Origin: Amycolatopsis sp. | Lineage (GTDB): Bacteria > Actinomycetota > Actinomycetes > Mycobacteriales > Pseudonocardiaceae | Length of the DNA stretch: 64,000 bases | Assembly: GCF_025464955.1 (NCBI RefSeq) | Contig: NZ_JAODNM010000030.1 | Location: 124,001-188,000, forward strand | Direction of reading: 5' to 3' | Shown: piece after piece, positions 9,547 to 19,405 of the stretch | How the letters are laid out: the number at the start of each line of letters is the position of its first letter | Position numbering within the stretch: the first letter of the stretch is position 1 | Notes under the pieces: generated by a model | Databases searched by the model: none | Told to the model about the DNA's origin: nothing | What the model saw: the letters and a program-made list of their open reading frames with translations, nothing else | Program-made: the position numbers and the translations under genes

Positions 9547-10164
9547 CTACAGGAAGTCCTTCCAGAACGGCACGGTCGCCTTCGGGGTCCAGCGCTCGTC
9601 ACCGCGGTCGAGGCCGGGGCCGCCGAACTCGTGGTGGATGTAGTCGGACAGGTCCATGCCGTAGTAGATGATGTCCGTTCCGTGGATCGAAAGCACCGGA
9701 TGACCGAAGGTGCCGCGGCCGGCGGGCAGGAACCGGTGCGCGTACACCGGGATCAGCTTCGGCAGTTTTGCCAGCTCGAGCTTCGCGGTCTCCAGCGCTT
9801 CGGCCGTGTTCGCCGGGCGCTCGCCCCAGCTGGAGTCCCACAGCGTGCCCTCCTCGACGTCGCTGAGCACTCCCTCGGCGGGCCAGGCGAGGCGGTAGCG
9901 CAAGTCGTCCGCTGTGGCGTTGCGCCAGTCCGGCCAGGGCTCATCCCATGTGTAGTACACGCCGTCTTCCGGCACACGCGGCGTGTTCACCGGCAGTCCG
10001 GCGGCGAGGAACGCCCGATGGTCGTCAGCGAACTCGAAGTTGTACTCCGCCTCGATGCCGGCGAATTCGTCGTCGGTCAGGCCCGGCGTGATGTCACAGC
10101 AGCCGAGCTCCGCCAACTTGCGTGCCGCGTCTGCCCCCAGCCGGGCAGCCTCTTCGTTGATCAC
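9547..10164 (-). CDS. SMI1/KNR4-like protein
   Basis: The 205-residue protein contains GLTDDEFAGIEAEYNFEFAD followed by HRAFLAAGLPV, then WPDWR, typical of bacterial SMI1/KNR4 fold proteins. Members often act as immunity proteins for polymorphic toxins, but many are stand-alone with unknown roles. No toxin gene or YD/Rhs repeat is adjacent, so an immunity role is not supported here. There is no signal peptide. The ATG at 10164 is the family-like start. Confidence 0.7.
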   Translation of the reverse strand: MINEEAARLGADAARKLAELGCCDITPGLTDDEFAGIEAEYNFEFADDHRAFLAAGLPVNTPRVPEDGVYYTWDEPWPDWRNATADDLRYRLAWPAEGVLSDVEEGTLWDSSWGERPANTAEALETAKLELAKLPKLIPVYAHRFLPAGRGTFGHPVLSIHGTDIIYYGMDLSDYIHHEFGGPGLDRGDERWTPKATVPFWKDFL

Positions 10165-10197
10165 GCCGGAACGGTAGCGCTTCCGGTGCCCTGGACG

Positions 10198-10470
10198 TCA
10201 AGATCTTTCGGCCACGAGTTCGGCGAGCCGGTCGGCTGTCCGGGCGCGGCGAGGCGTCAGACGAGGGGAGTGGTCGGGATCGGCGTCGAGTTCGGTGACT
10301 CGCGTGAGGATCCGGCCGCCGAGGTCGTGGAAATCGTGCCCCAGATCGCGCAGTCCTTCGGCGAAGATGTCCACATTGGACTGAACCCGCGTCAGCAGCA
10401 CAGTCCGCTGGGTGAGCGTGCTGTGGAGCCGGCGGACGCTGTCGAGCAGGTCGCGATCTTGAGCTTTCAC
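10198..10470 (-). CDS. Small coiled-coil-like hypothetical protein, coupled to the zinc-finger gene
   Basis: The 90-residue product starts at a GTG (10470-10468) that overlaps the TGA of the upstream zinc-finger gene as GTGA, which implies translational coupling. It is charged and helical, with heptad-like spacing of Leu, Val and Phe (LLDSVRRLHSTL...), so a short coiled coil is likely. The frame is open further upstream, but that part only shadows the zinc-finger gene. Its function is unknown. Confidence 0.6.
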   Translation of the reverse strand: MKAQDRDLLDSVRRLHSTLTQRTVLLTRVQSNVDIFAEGLRDLGHDFHDLGGRILTRVTELDADPDHSPRLTPRRARTADRLAELVAERS

Positions 10471-10655
10471 CTTGCCCGCCAGGCACTGTCGCAGGAAACA
10501 CAGGTCGGATCGAGCCAATCCCCGCCGAGCTCGATGACGTCCGTGCGCCGCACGGTCACCTCGTTTCCGCACAACGTCGTGAACGTCCCGCCTTCGTTCG
10601 GCACGGGTCCATCGAGCGCATGACGCTTCCCCGCCGCCTGCTGCCAATGCAACAT
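10467..10655 (-). CDS. Small zinc-finger-like protein
   Basis: The 62-residue product has His12 (KRHALDG), Cys29 (TTLCG) and a C-terminal CVSC pair (Cys52 and Cys55), a likely zinc-binding set. This pattern recurs in short actinomycete proteins encoded beside XRE-DUF5753 regulators, which is the situation here: the regulator is divergent, 91 bases away. A strong GGAGG lies six bases before the ATG. It may be a DNA- or protein-binding accessory. Its function has not been established. Confidence 0.72.
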   Translation of the reverse strand: MLHWQQAAGKRHALDGPVPNEGGTFTTLCGNEVTVRRTDVIELGGDWLDPTCVSCDSAWRAR

Positions 10656-10661
10656 TGGTTA

Positions 10662-10741
10662 CCTCCGGTGTGTACTGTGCTCCCCAGCGTAATCACGCAG
10701 GCGGTCGTGGCAATCTTGTTGCAAGGGTGAGACACCGGAGG
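10662..10741. promoter_or_regulatory. Divergent promoter region with mirrored CCTCCGGTGT / ACACCGGAGG arms
   Basis: The ribosome binding sites of the two divergent genes lie in identical sequence, ACACCGGAGG, so the region ends in perfect 10-base inverted arms (10662-10671 and 10732-10741). Between them, TGGCAATCTTGTTGCA (10708-10723) resembles the dyad in front of the other XRE gene at 25677. Either could be the regulator's operator. Confidence 0.45.
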
Positions 10742-10746
10742 ACCCA

Positions 10747-11613
10747 TTGGCTCACAAATCCCCTGGTGTCAAGGCAAAAGCGCTGGGCACGCAGTTGCGC
10801 GTCTGCCGTGAAGACGCCGGCCTGAACATGCGAGACGCGGCGGAGGCCGTTGACTGCGACAAGTCGGCGTTGTCGCGTCTGGAGACGGGCAGTCGCCGGG
10901 TGTCCGTCGAAGAAGTGGCGCTGTTGCTCGGCGTCTATCGCGTACGCGGCGCTCTTCGAGACGAGCTCCTGGCGGCAGCGCGAAGCTTGGACGAGTCAGG
11001 CTGGTGGGGGTGGGGCCAGGGGCTGGCGTCGTTGCCCAAGGCGATGGTGACTCTGGCGGAATGCGAGTCAGAGGCCCGCCGAGTCACCAACTGGGCGCCG
11101 ATGCTGGTTCCAGGTTTGCTGCAGACGATGTACTATGCGCGGGCTTGGCTGCTGGCGACCGGCACGGATCGGGAACGGGTCGAGATGCTCTTGGCCGCGA
11201 GAGCGACTCGTCAGCGGATCCTGAGCACCGAGGGGCAGGAATTCATCTTCTTCCTCGGTGAGCCGGCGTTGTTCACGTCGGTCGGCGATGCCGGAGTTTT
11301 GGCGACGCAGCTCGCCCGGATCCGTGAACTCGGTGAGCGTCGGAATGTGTCGATTCGCGTTCTGCCCGCGGGCGCTGGGCCGCACGAGGGGCAGCTCGGA
11401 TCGTTCGTAGTGATGGAGTTTCCTGCAACAGGGCCGCTGGTGCTCGTCGAATTGATGCGGTCGAGCGTCTTCCTGGACGACGAGGTGCAGACGCAGCCTT
11501 ACGTGGCCGCACTTTCGACGCTGTCGACGCTCGCACTGAGCGAAGCTGAGTCGATGCGGCGGATCACCCAGGTGCAGGCGGGCTTAGGGCTGGTGAGTGT
11601 TCCGGCCGGTTAG
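10747..11613 (+). CDS. XRE family regulator with DUF5753 domain
   Basis: The 288-residue protein has an N-terminal HTH (about 12-70, LNMRDAAEAVDCDKSALSRLETG) and a DUF5753 domain (about 100-275, with WAPMLVPGLLQTMYYARA). This is the classic actinomycete developmental or regulatory family, often paired with a small DUF397 protein; none follows here. The start is TTG, chosen because GGAGG sits six bases before it. The divergent partner is a zinc-finger/coiled-coil pair. The 3' end is built into a 16-bp terminator stem. Confidence 0.92.
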   Translation: MAHKSPGVKAKALGTQLRVCREDAGLNMRDAAEAVDCDKSALSRLETGSRRVSVEEVALLLGVYRVRGALRDELLAAARSLDESGWWGWGQGLASLPKAMVTLAECESEARRVTNWAPMLVPGLLQTMYYARAWLLATGTDRERVEMLLAARATRQRILSTEGQEFIFFLGEPALFTSVGDAGVLATQLARIRELGERRNVSIRVLPAGAGPHEGQLGSFVVMEFPATGPLVLVELMRSSVFLDDEVQTQPYVAALSTLSTLALSEAESMRRITQVQAGLGLVSVPAG

Positions 11614-11643
11614 AAGCAGGTTAGAAGCGGCCGGAACACTCAC
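11593..11643. terminator. Bidirectional terminator hairpin, 16-bp stem
   Basis: GTGAGTGTTCCGGCCG (11593-11608) pairs perfectly with CGGCCGGAACACTCAC (11628-11643). The left arm is the last codons of the XRE gene, and the stem lies between it and the convergent mdh gene, so it can serve both. Confidence 0.8.
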
Positions 11644-11663
11644 GAGTCCGAGTCGGCCAGGCG

Positions 11664-12683
<1,020 letters not shown>

Positions 12684-12767
12684 TTACCCCGATGTTATCC
12701 GCCTCGACCTGCGCCGATCGGGTGCGTCCGGTCACTGTCCACTTGATCGATGCCGACCGGGTGTTTT

Positions 12768-14852
12768 CTACGCGACGACGTGTGCCGGGGCTACCGCGTC
12801 GACGTCGAAAGCCCGGCCCAGCGCGATGACGGCGTTGTCGAGCTGGCCGAGACTGGACAGTACGGACCGTGCCTGCGGGTCGGCGACCTCGTCCGACACG
12901 GGCGTGCCGTCGTCGAGGACGAGCTGTCCGTGCCTGGTTGTGCCGAGCGAGCCGAGGGCGTAGGTCAGGACGTCGACGTTGGCGATGATCCGGTCGGTGA
13001 ACAGGGTCAGCCGACGGTCTTCACCCGAAAGTGCGCCAGGCTGGGACCTCGCGGCGACGTGCCGGGCTCGGTAGGCGATCGTCTCCAGCGTGGTCAGCAC
13101 GTACCAGCCGTAGTCCCGGCGGGCGGTGCTGACGTTGATCGGGTGGGTCAGCGGCTCGATGGTGGCGCGGACCTTTTCGACGGTCCGGTCCAGCTCCCGG
13201 GACAGTTCGATGACGTTGACGTTCTCCGCGCCGGTGAGCAGCTTGCTCGTCTGGTCGAGGAAGTCGTGGAGGTCGCCGAGCACGTCCTCGATGTCGCCGA
13301 CCATCACCGCGCGCGTGCGCACCGGCACGATCACCACGGCGGCGAGGAACCCGGCGGCCGCGCCGACGGCGGTTTCGGCGAGCCGGATCCACAGGACTTC
13401 GAAGGTGAACGTGCCGAGCAGGCTGTACAGCATGCTGAGCATGGCCGTGGCGAAGAACGCCATGACGACCTGCGAAATCCGTGACATGTACACCATGCCG
13501 AAGATCGACACCATGAGCAGCGCGAGGATGGCCGGCACACTGCCGTTGACCAGCAGGGTCAGCAGAACCCCGCCGAAGATGCCGATCAGCGTCCCGACGA
13601 GCCGCCGCGCGCCTTTGACGAACCGGGCGCCGGTCGAGGACGTCCCCAGGAACACGACGAACACCGTCAGCACGGCCCAGTACCAGCGCTGATGGGACAC
13701 CACCTGCCCGCCGAGCACGGCGAGGCCGGCACCGATCACGGCCTGGATCGCGCTGCGGGTCTGGTTGTCGTAGGCGAAGACCTTGGTCTTCTCTGCCGGT
13801 GCCGGCTCCGGCTCGGGCGCGGCCAGGTTGTCGTGGATGACTACGCGCTGGGCCTTGACGTCGGCGACCGCCAGCTCGGCGATGGCGCGGCGCAACTCAT
13901 CACCGGCTTTGGGGTGGGCGTCGAGGCGGCTTCCCTCGACGAGCATTTTGCTGAATTCCCCGGTTTCGCTGATCAGCGGCACCTCATGCGGGTCGCGCTC
14001 GATGAGCGAGCGGAACCGCTGCAGCGAGGCGATCAACTCGTCGCGCACCCCCGGGCCCAGATCGCTCGCACAGGTGCGCTGTGCGGTTTTCGACAGCCAC
14101 TGCACGGCCAACTCGACTTCGATCGACCGCCTGCGCAGCTGGTCGGCCTCGACGCCGTTGAACACGTCGTTCACCGCGTCGTCGATGAGGAGCACAGCCT
14201 CGTGCAACCGGGCGTTGGCGCGCCGCAGCTGCTTGGTGCTGCGCTCGCTGCCGTTACTCGCGAGAAACCCCTCGGCTCCGCGGATGACAGCGCCGAGCCG
14301 GGCGCGGAAAGCCTTCTGCAGCCGGAAAAACTCAGCCTCACGGCGTCGTGGCAGCAGTACGAACCGGACGAGCGCGTTGGACGCGATGCCGACGGCCAAC
14401 GCGAGCAGAACGGTCGGGATCTGGTGCAGCCGGATCTGCAGGAACATCGCGAAGAAGAACATGAAGAAGCTCAGCGAGCCCAGCGCGATCCCGCGGCTGC
14501 CGAACCGCTGGCAGTACACCGCCACGAAGATCAGCAACACGAACAGCACGATGTCCGTCGGGGGCACGGTTTCCCCGATACTCGCGATGGTGAGCAGGCT
14601 CGCGCCGGCGACGAACCCCAGCACCAGCGTCACTGCCTGCGCCTGGGGCGTGGGGTCGTTGACGGTGAACGCGGTCATCATCGCCGCGATCGCGGCGACC
14701 AGCATGATCGGCAGCGGCAGTCCGACCAGTTTCAGCACCACGATGGCGATGAGGATCCCGAGTACCGCGGACAGGCCGAGGCGCAGGCGGGTGTAACCGG
14801 GGTCGGTGGCGATGGCCCGGTCGCGCACGTACTCCCAGAACTTCGCGATCAT
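12768..14852 (-). CDS. FUSC family membrane protein
   Basis: The 694-residue protein has two hydrophobic blocks (about residues 20-150 and 345-525), each of several membrane helices, separated and followed by helical soluble parts. This is the duplicated layout of the fusaric-acid-resistance/aromatic-efflux (FUSC) superfamily. Its ATG at 14852 overlaps the TGA of the upstream GH92 gene as ATGA, so the two are translationally coupled. The N-terminus DRAIATDPGYTRL aligns with DRALASDPGLTRL of the second FUSC protein at 48714. The substrate is unknown. Confidence 0.88.
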   Translation of the reverse strand: MIAKFWEYVRDRAIATDPGYTRLRLGLSAVLGILIAIVVLKLVGLPLPIMLVAAIAAMMTAFTVNDPTPQAQAVTLVLGFVAGASLLTIASIGETVPPTDIVLFVLLIFVAVYCQRFGSRGIALGSLSFFMFFFAMFLQIRLHQIPTVLLALAVGIASNALVRFVLLPRRREAEFFRLQKAFRARLGAVIRGAEGFLASNGSERSTKQLRRANARLHEAVLLIDDAVNDVFNGVEADQLRRRSIEVELAVQWLSKTAQRTCASDLGPGVRDELIASLQRFRSLIERDPHEVPLISETGEFSKMLVEGSRLDAHPKAGDELRRAIAELAVADVKAQRVVIHDNLAAPEPEPAPAEKTKVFAYDNQTRSAIQAVIGAGLAVLGGQVVSHQRWYWAVLTVFVVFLGTSSTGARFVKGARRLVGTLIGIFGGVLLTLLVNGSVPAILALLMVSIFGMVYMSRISQVVMAFFATAMLSMLYSLLGTFTFEVLWIRLAETAVGAAAGFLAAVVIVPVRTRAVMVGDIEDVLGDLHDFLDQTSKLLTGAENVNVIELSRELDRTVEKVRATIEPLTHPINVSTARRDYGWYVLTTLETIAYRARHVAARSQPGALSGEDRRLTLFTDRIIANVDVLTYALGSLGTTRHGQLVLDDGTPVSDEVADPQARSVLSSLGQLDNAVIALGRAFDVDAVAPAHVVA

Positions 14853-17800
14853 CCGAGTTCCGCCAGGAGTTCCCATTGGGCGAAGGCGACGCGTCTGGAC
14901 GTGCCTTCGGTGATCCGAAGCCGGAAGTGCGCGTACGCGGCCGGCTCAGCGAGGACGAACGGCCTGGTCTGACGTCGCCAGCGGAAGCTCTGCCCGCGCC
15001 GCTCGTCCAGTACCGACCAGGTCACGCCGTCGGCCGAGCCTTCGAGCACCCATGATCGGGGGTCGCCGCGACGGGCACCCGACGTCAGCGTGTACATCGT
15101 GACAGTCCTCGGTTCACCCGCGACAGTGAACTCGACCGTGGGTGTCGCCGAGGTGAATGTGGCCTCGGTGCGGCTCGTGTTGTCGAACAGCGCGCTGACG
15201 TCGTCGGCGTCGGGACTGCGTCCCTGGCCCGCCAGGTCGGTCAGTGGAGCCGGTGCGGACGCCGTGACGGGCTCGACGCCCCACTCGCTCGGCTCGGTCG
15301 CGAGCTCGAAGTCGAGGACGGCACCACCGGCGATTGCGGAATGCGCCAGCGTCACCCCGTGCGGCTTGCCATCGACCCGCAGATCGCGTACGTAGACGTG
15401 CTCCGCGTCGTTGCCGGGGGCGTTGACGACGAGGTCCTTGCCGTTCTCCAGGCGGATCGTCACCTTCGTGAACAGCGGCGATCCGACGGCGTACGCCGGA
15501 CTCCCGACCGCGAGCGGATAGAACCCGAGCGCGCTGAAGACGTACCAGGCCGACATCTCGCCGTTGTCCTCGTCGCCGGGGTAGCCCTGGCCCAGTTCGC
15601 TGCCGAGGAAGCAGCGCGAAAGGACGTCTCGCACGATCCGCTGGGTCTTCGCGGGCGCGCCGGCGAAGTTGTAGATGTAGGGGATGTGGTGCGAGGGCTG
15701 GTTCGACAGGCCGAACTGCCCGAGCCGGATGTCGCGAGCCTCGGTCATCTCGTGGATCAGCCCGCCGTACGCGCCGACGTCGCGTCCGGTCTCCGGGGTG
15801 GCGAAGAAAGTGTCCAGTTTGGACTCGAGGCCGCCGGCTCCGCCATGGAGCGCGGCGAGTCCCGGGCCGTCGTGCGGCACGGAGAACATGGTGTTCCACG
15901 CGTTGGTCTCGACGTAGTCGCCGCCCCAGGCGCCCGGGTTGAACGCGTCGGGCTCCGCTCGCCACCGGCCGTCGGGCTGCTTGCCCTGGAAGAAGCCGAC
16001 GCGGGTGTCGAAATGGTGGACGTAGTGCTGCGCCCGCTGGCGGAAGTAGGCAGCGTTGTCGAGGTACTCCTGGTGGCGCGGGTCTTTCGGACCGCGTTCG
16101 GCGGCGAGCGCGTCGGACAGGTTCGCGATGCCGAAGTCGTTGATGCAGCCCTCCAGGGCCCACGAAAGGCCTTCGACCGTGCTCGTCGGGGTGTAGCCCA
16201 GGAAGATCGAGCTGTGCAGGCCCTTGCGGCCGACGCCTTTGCTCGTCGGAGTGACCGTGGCGTTGCGCACCGCGGCGTCGTAGGCGCTGTCGACGTCGAA
16301 GTCCCGGACGCCCTTGAGGTACGCGTCGGCGAAGGCGACGTCGGAACTGGTGCCGGTCATCAGGTTCGCGTAGCCGGGGGAGGACCAGCGGGTGAGCCAG
16401 CCGCCTTCGCGGTACTGCTGGACGAACCCGTCGATCATGCGGGCGCACCTGCTGGGGGTGAACAGCGCGTACGCCGGCCAGGTGGTGCGGTAGGTGTCCC
16501 AGAAGCCGTTGTTGACGTACATCTGCCCGTCGACGACCTTCGCGCCGGTGCGCTTGCGCGTGCTGGGCCACAATCGGGGGATCACCGGACTGGCGTGCCG
16601 CTCGCCCGACGGTGTGAGCTCGTGGCCGGAGTTCGGGTAGAGGAAGAGGCGATACAGGTTCGAATAGAACGTCGTGAGCTCGTCGTCCGTGCCGCCCTCG
16701 ATCTCGACCCGGCCGAGGACGTCCGCCCAGGCCTGCCGGGCGTTCGCGCGGACCTGGTCGAACGTGATGCCTTCGGGAATCTCCTGCGCCAGGTTTCGCT
16801 TGGCCTGCTTGAGGCTGATCAGCGACGTCGCGATGCGCATGGTGACGACCGGGGTCTCGAACTCCAGGTACCCGGTGACCGTGCGCCACGGCGGGTTCCG
16901 GAGCTTGCGGCCGCCCGTGGCGGGGGAGTCGAACTCGGCGTAGACGAACATCCGCCGCGCGCCGGTCGAGAGCCCGCTCTTGACCCACGTGTAGCCGGTC
17001 ATGATTGCGGGTTTGCCGGGGCCGGCGGGGTCGAGTCGCAGACCGCCGCGGTTCGTGACGTTGTCGAAGAGCAGCCAGCCGCCCTTGCCGGGGAAGGCGA
17101 ACCGGAACAGCGCGGCGTGGTCTGCCGGCGCGATGTCGGTGGTGATCCCGTTGTCGAACTCGACGCCGTAGTGATGCGGCCGGTCGGTCTCGTTGTCGTG
17201 GCTGAACGCGAGCGCGCGGGCTTTGCGGTCCTGCTTGACCTCGCCGACGCCGGGCAGGATGTGAAAGGTGTGGCGGTCGCCCATCCACGGGCTCGGCTCA
17301 TGGCTCAACGCGAACGCTTCGAGCGCCGGCCGGTTGTCGGCGTTGTTGCCGCGGTGGTACTCGTAGATCCAGTTCGTCACCGAGGACTTCGTGACCGGGG
17401 TCCAGAAGTTGAACCCGTGCGGCACGGCCGTGGCGGGGAAGTTGTTGCCCCGCGAGAACTGGTCGCTGGAGTGCGTCCCGCGGGTCGTCCGGACGCGGTC
17501 GACGGGGTCGATCGGGCCCTGCGGCTCCCGCTCGGCGATGCGGACGTCGTCGAGCCAACCGGCTACGGCGCCCTCGGTCCCGCCCCGTTCCGGCGGGTCG
17601 ACGACGAGCACGATCCGGCGGATCGTCCGGCCCGCGAACGCGCCGAGGTCGTGCCGGACGAGATTCCACTGGTCGAGGTAGAGCCGCTTCGACTCGCCCT
17701 GCTCCTTCGCGGAGATCCCGGCTGGACCTTCGTCGAATTCCACGTCCAGCGCGACGAACGTACTGCGGTACGTCGGCTGCTCGTCGGAGGCCGGCATGAC

Positions 17801-18034
17801 CACGTACGACAGCTCGGTGTGCCCGGTGACCGCGATCTCGACGTCGAACAGGACCGTCCGGGCGTCGGTGCCCGCCGCGTACCGCAAGGCTCGCAGACCG
17901 GTGAAGCCGACGCCGGTCTTCGCCGTGGGCGAGTGACCGGGACCGGCATCCACCCGCGCGGTTTCACCTGCGGATACCGGCTGTGGATCACCGGTTTCGA
18001 ACGAGGACGCGAAGCTGGTGATCGTCACCCGCAC
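14849..18034 (-). CDS. GH92 family alpha-mannosidase, no signal peptide
   Basis: The 1061-residue enzyme has the GH92 hallmarks NNFPATAVPHGFNFWTPV, WDTYRTTWPAY and QGYPGDEDNGEMSAWYVF. The family uses calcium to cleave exo-alpha-mannosidic bonds. A small N-terminal beta domain and a C-terminal F5/8C-like (discoidin) domain flank the catalytic core. Unlike its paralogue at 19406 it has no signal peptide, so it may act in the cytosol or need another export route. It is co-translated with the FUSC gene. Confidence 0.93.
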   Translation of the reverse strand: MRVTITSFASSFETGDPQPVSAGETARVDAGPGHSPTAKTGVGFTGLRALRYAAGTDARTVLFDVEIAVTGHTELSYVVMPASDEQPTYRSTFVALDVEFDEGPAGISAKEQGESKRLYLDQWNLVRHDLGAFAGRTIRRIVLVVDPPERGGTEGAVAGWLDDVRIAEREPQGPIDPVDRVRTTRGTHSSDQFSRGNNFPATAVPHGFNFWTPVTKSSVTNWIYEYHRGNNADNRPALEAFALSHEPSPWMGDRHTFHILPGVGEVKQDRKARALAFSHDNETDRPHHYGVEFDNGITTDIAPADHAALFRFAFPGKGGWLLFDNVTNRGGLRLDPAGPGKPAIMTGYTWVKSGLSTGARRMFVYAEFDSPATGGRKLRNPPWRTVTGYLEFETPVVTMRIATSLISLKQAKRNLAQEIPEGITFDQVRANARQAWADVLGRVEIEGGTDDELTTFYSNLYRLFLYPNSGHELTPSGERHASPVIPRLWPSTRKRTGAKVVDGQMYVNNGFWDTYRTTWPAYALFTPSRCARMIDGFVQQYREGGWLTRWSSPGYANLMTGTSSDVAFADAYLKGVRDFDVDSAYDAAVRNATVTPTSKGVGRKGLHSSIFLGYTPTSTVEGLSWALEGCINDFGIANLSDALAAERGPKDPRHQEYLDNAAYFRQRAQHYVHHFDTRVGFFQGKQPDGRWRAEPDAFNPGAWGGDYVETNAWNTMFSVPHDGPGLAALHGGAGGLESKLDTFFATPETGRDVGAYGGLIHEMTEARDIRLGQFGLSNQPSHHIPYIYNFAGAPAKTQRIVRDVLSRCFLGSELGQGYPGDEDNGEMSAWYVFSALGFYPLAVGSPAYAVGSPLFTKVTIRLENGKDLVVNAPGNDAEHVYVRDLRVDGKPHGVTLAHSAIAGGAVLDFELATEPSEWGVEPVTASAPAPLTDLAGQGRSPDADDVSALFDNTSRTEATFTSATPTVEFTVAGEPRTVTMYTLTSGARRGDPRSWVLEGSADGVTWSVLDERRGQSFRWRRQTRPFVLAEPAAYAHFRLRITEGTSRRVAFAQWELLAELG

Positions 18035-18089
18035 AGCCTAACCGCCGCGCGCCTCCCCGGCCGACGCAACGCATGGCTCACGCTGGGCG

Positions 18090-18848
18090 TCACCGAGATT
18101 TGAGGAACTCCTCGAAGGCGATCTTGCCGGTGGCGTGCTGGGGCGTCAGGTTCGCGCCCGCTCGCAAGGCACGAAAGATCTTGCCGGGGAGCCGCAGGGA
18201 CACGACCGGGCGCTTCCGGCCGGTCGCGGCGAGGTAGGCGCGGGCCAGGTCGGCGCTGGTGCGGACCTCCGGGCCGCCGATGTCGGGCACGCGTCCGGCC
18301 GCGGGGGCCAGTGCGAGCTCGATCATCCGGTCGGCGACGGTCCCGGTGTCGATCGGCTGGAACCGGACGCCGGACAGCGCGAACAGCACGGGCAGGCGGT
18401 GCTGGGCCGAGGACATCGTCGCGACGAGGTCGTGGAACTGGGTGGCCCGCAGGATCGTCCACGGGACCCCGGAGCCCTCGACCACTTGTTCGGCGTCGAG
18501 CTTGGCCCGGTAGTAGAACATCGGGATGGCGTCGATGCCGACGATGGAGATGTAGAGCAGATGCGTCACCCCGGCGGCTTTCGCGGCGTCGGCCAGACGC
18601 CGGGTCGCCGCCGCGTCACCGCGTCCGGACGTCGCGCAGTGGACGATCGTGGCCACCCCGTCGACGGCTCCGGCGATGCCCTCGCCGCTGGCAAGGTCGC
18701 CGACCGCCCAGGCGTGCTCGGCGGCGGGCCGGTGCCGCCGGGTCAGCACCCGGACATCCTGTCCCGCCGCTAGCAGCCGCCGCACCACCTCGCGGCCGAG
18801 CGTGCCCGTACCGCCGGTGACCAGAATCGGTTTTGTCACATCGTCCAC
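18090..18848 (-). CDS. NmrA/atypical SDR NAD(P)-binding protein
   Basis: The 252-residue protein starts with a Rossmann motif, VTGGTGTLG (residues 10-18), followed by VRVLTRRHR, typical of NADP-preferring NmrA-like atypical SDRs. It lacks a clear YxxxK, as many of this group do. It may be a redox sensor or a quinone/flavin reductase. The start is GTG at 18848; an in-frame GTG at 18839, with GGGTGG upstream, is an equally good start. It is separated from the GH92 gene by 55 bases. Confidence 0.88.
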   Translation of the reverse strand: MDDVTKPILVTGGTGTLGREVVRRLLAAGQDVRVLTRRHRPAAEHAWAVGDLASGEGIAGAVDGVATIVHCATSGRGDAAATRRLADAAKAAGVTHLLYISIVGIDAIPMFYYRAKLDAEQVVEGSGVPWTILRATQFHDLVATMSSAQHRLPVLFALSGVRFQPIDTGTVADRMIELALAPAAGRVPDIGGPEVRTSADLARAYLAATGRKRPVVSLRLPGKIFRALRAGANLTPQHATGKIAFEEFLKSR

Positions 18849-18948
18849 CCTTGAAGTCCTCTACTTGCCACTGTCACCGCACAGACTGGACAGCCCCGGA
18901 GAATGTGACAACAGGAGCGGCTCGACTTCACGGCAGGCGGGAGGACTC

Positions 18949-19341
18949 GTGGAATTCGGCGCGGTGGGCGTAGTGGGGGTGGCGCTTTTGGGCATTTGCT
19001 GGCTCGGGTCGAGAGAGGGCGAAGTGCCGCTCACGAGCCCCTGGTTGGTGGTGGCAGGCGCCGGAGCCGTGCTTGTGCTCGGGCTCTTATGCCGACTCCT
19101 GAATTGGCGGCTGGACCGCATGATTCTCCGGAGTCGATGGTCTGATCTGCTCTACGGCGGAATGGCCAACTTGGTTTTCGTGCTGAGCGCGCTCTGGATC
19201 GGGTCGGCGGTCGGGGGCGCGTTGGTCGGAGTCATCTCGTTCTTCGCAGGTCACGTGGCGTTCGGGTTTGCCTTCCTGGGCTTTGCGGCGGCCAGCTATG
19301 CGGCCGTGGACCTCGCCCTGAGCGACTCCGACTTCTACTAG
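18949..19341 (+). CDS. Small integral membrane protein
   Basis: The 130-residue product starts at GTG 18949, because GGGAGGA lies five bases upstream and hydrophobic sequence begins at once. About four membrane helices are visible (residues near 5-20, 30-48, 65-85 and 92-120), with a charged loop NWRLDRMILRSRW. No family is recognised. Transcription ends at a 17-bp stem shared with the convergent GH92 gene. Confidence 0.7.
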   Translation: MEFGAVGVVGVALLGICWLGSREGEVPLTSPWLVVAGAGAVLVLGLLCRLLNWRLDRMILRSRWSDLLYGGMANLVFVLSALWIGSAVGGALVGVISFFAGHVAFGFAFLGFAAASYAAVDLALSDSDFY

Positions 19342-19349
19342 TTGACGCG

Positions 19350-19396
19350 CCGAAAGGGACTTTCCGTGCGTTCAGCGACCGGAAAGTCCCTTTCGG
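19350..19396. terminator. Bidirectional terminator hairpin, 17-bp stem
   Basis: CCGAAAGGGACTTTCCG (19350-19366) and CGGAAAGTCCCTTTCGG (19380-19396) form a perfect 17-bp stem with a 13-base loop between two convergent genes. Confidence 0.88.
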
Positions 19397-19405
19397 CCTA
19401 GGTGG

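Noticed and set aside
9547..10164. SMI1/KNR4-like protein as part of a toxin-immunity locus
   Set aside because: No toxin, Rhs or secretion gene is adjacent; neighbours are a phosphatase and regulatory genes.
15341..18103. 920-codon open frame on the plus strand
   Set aside because: Antisense to the GH92 gene, which has all family motifs. The plus-strand translation has only low-complexity Val/Arg/Gly sequence.
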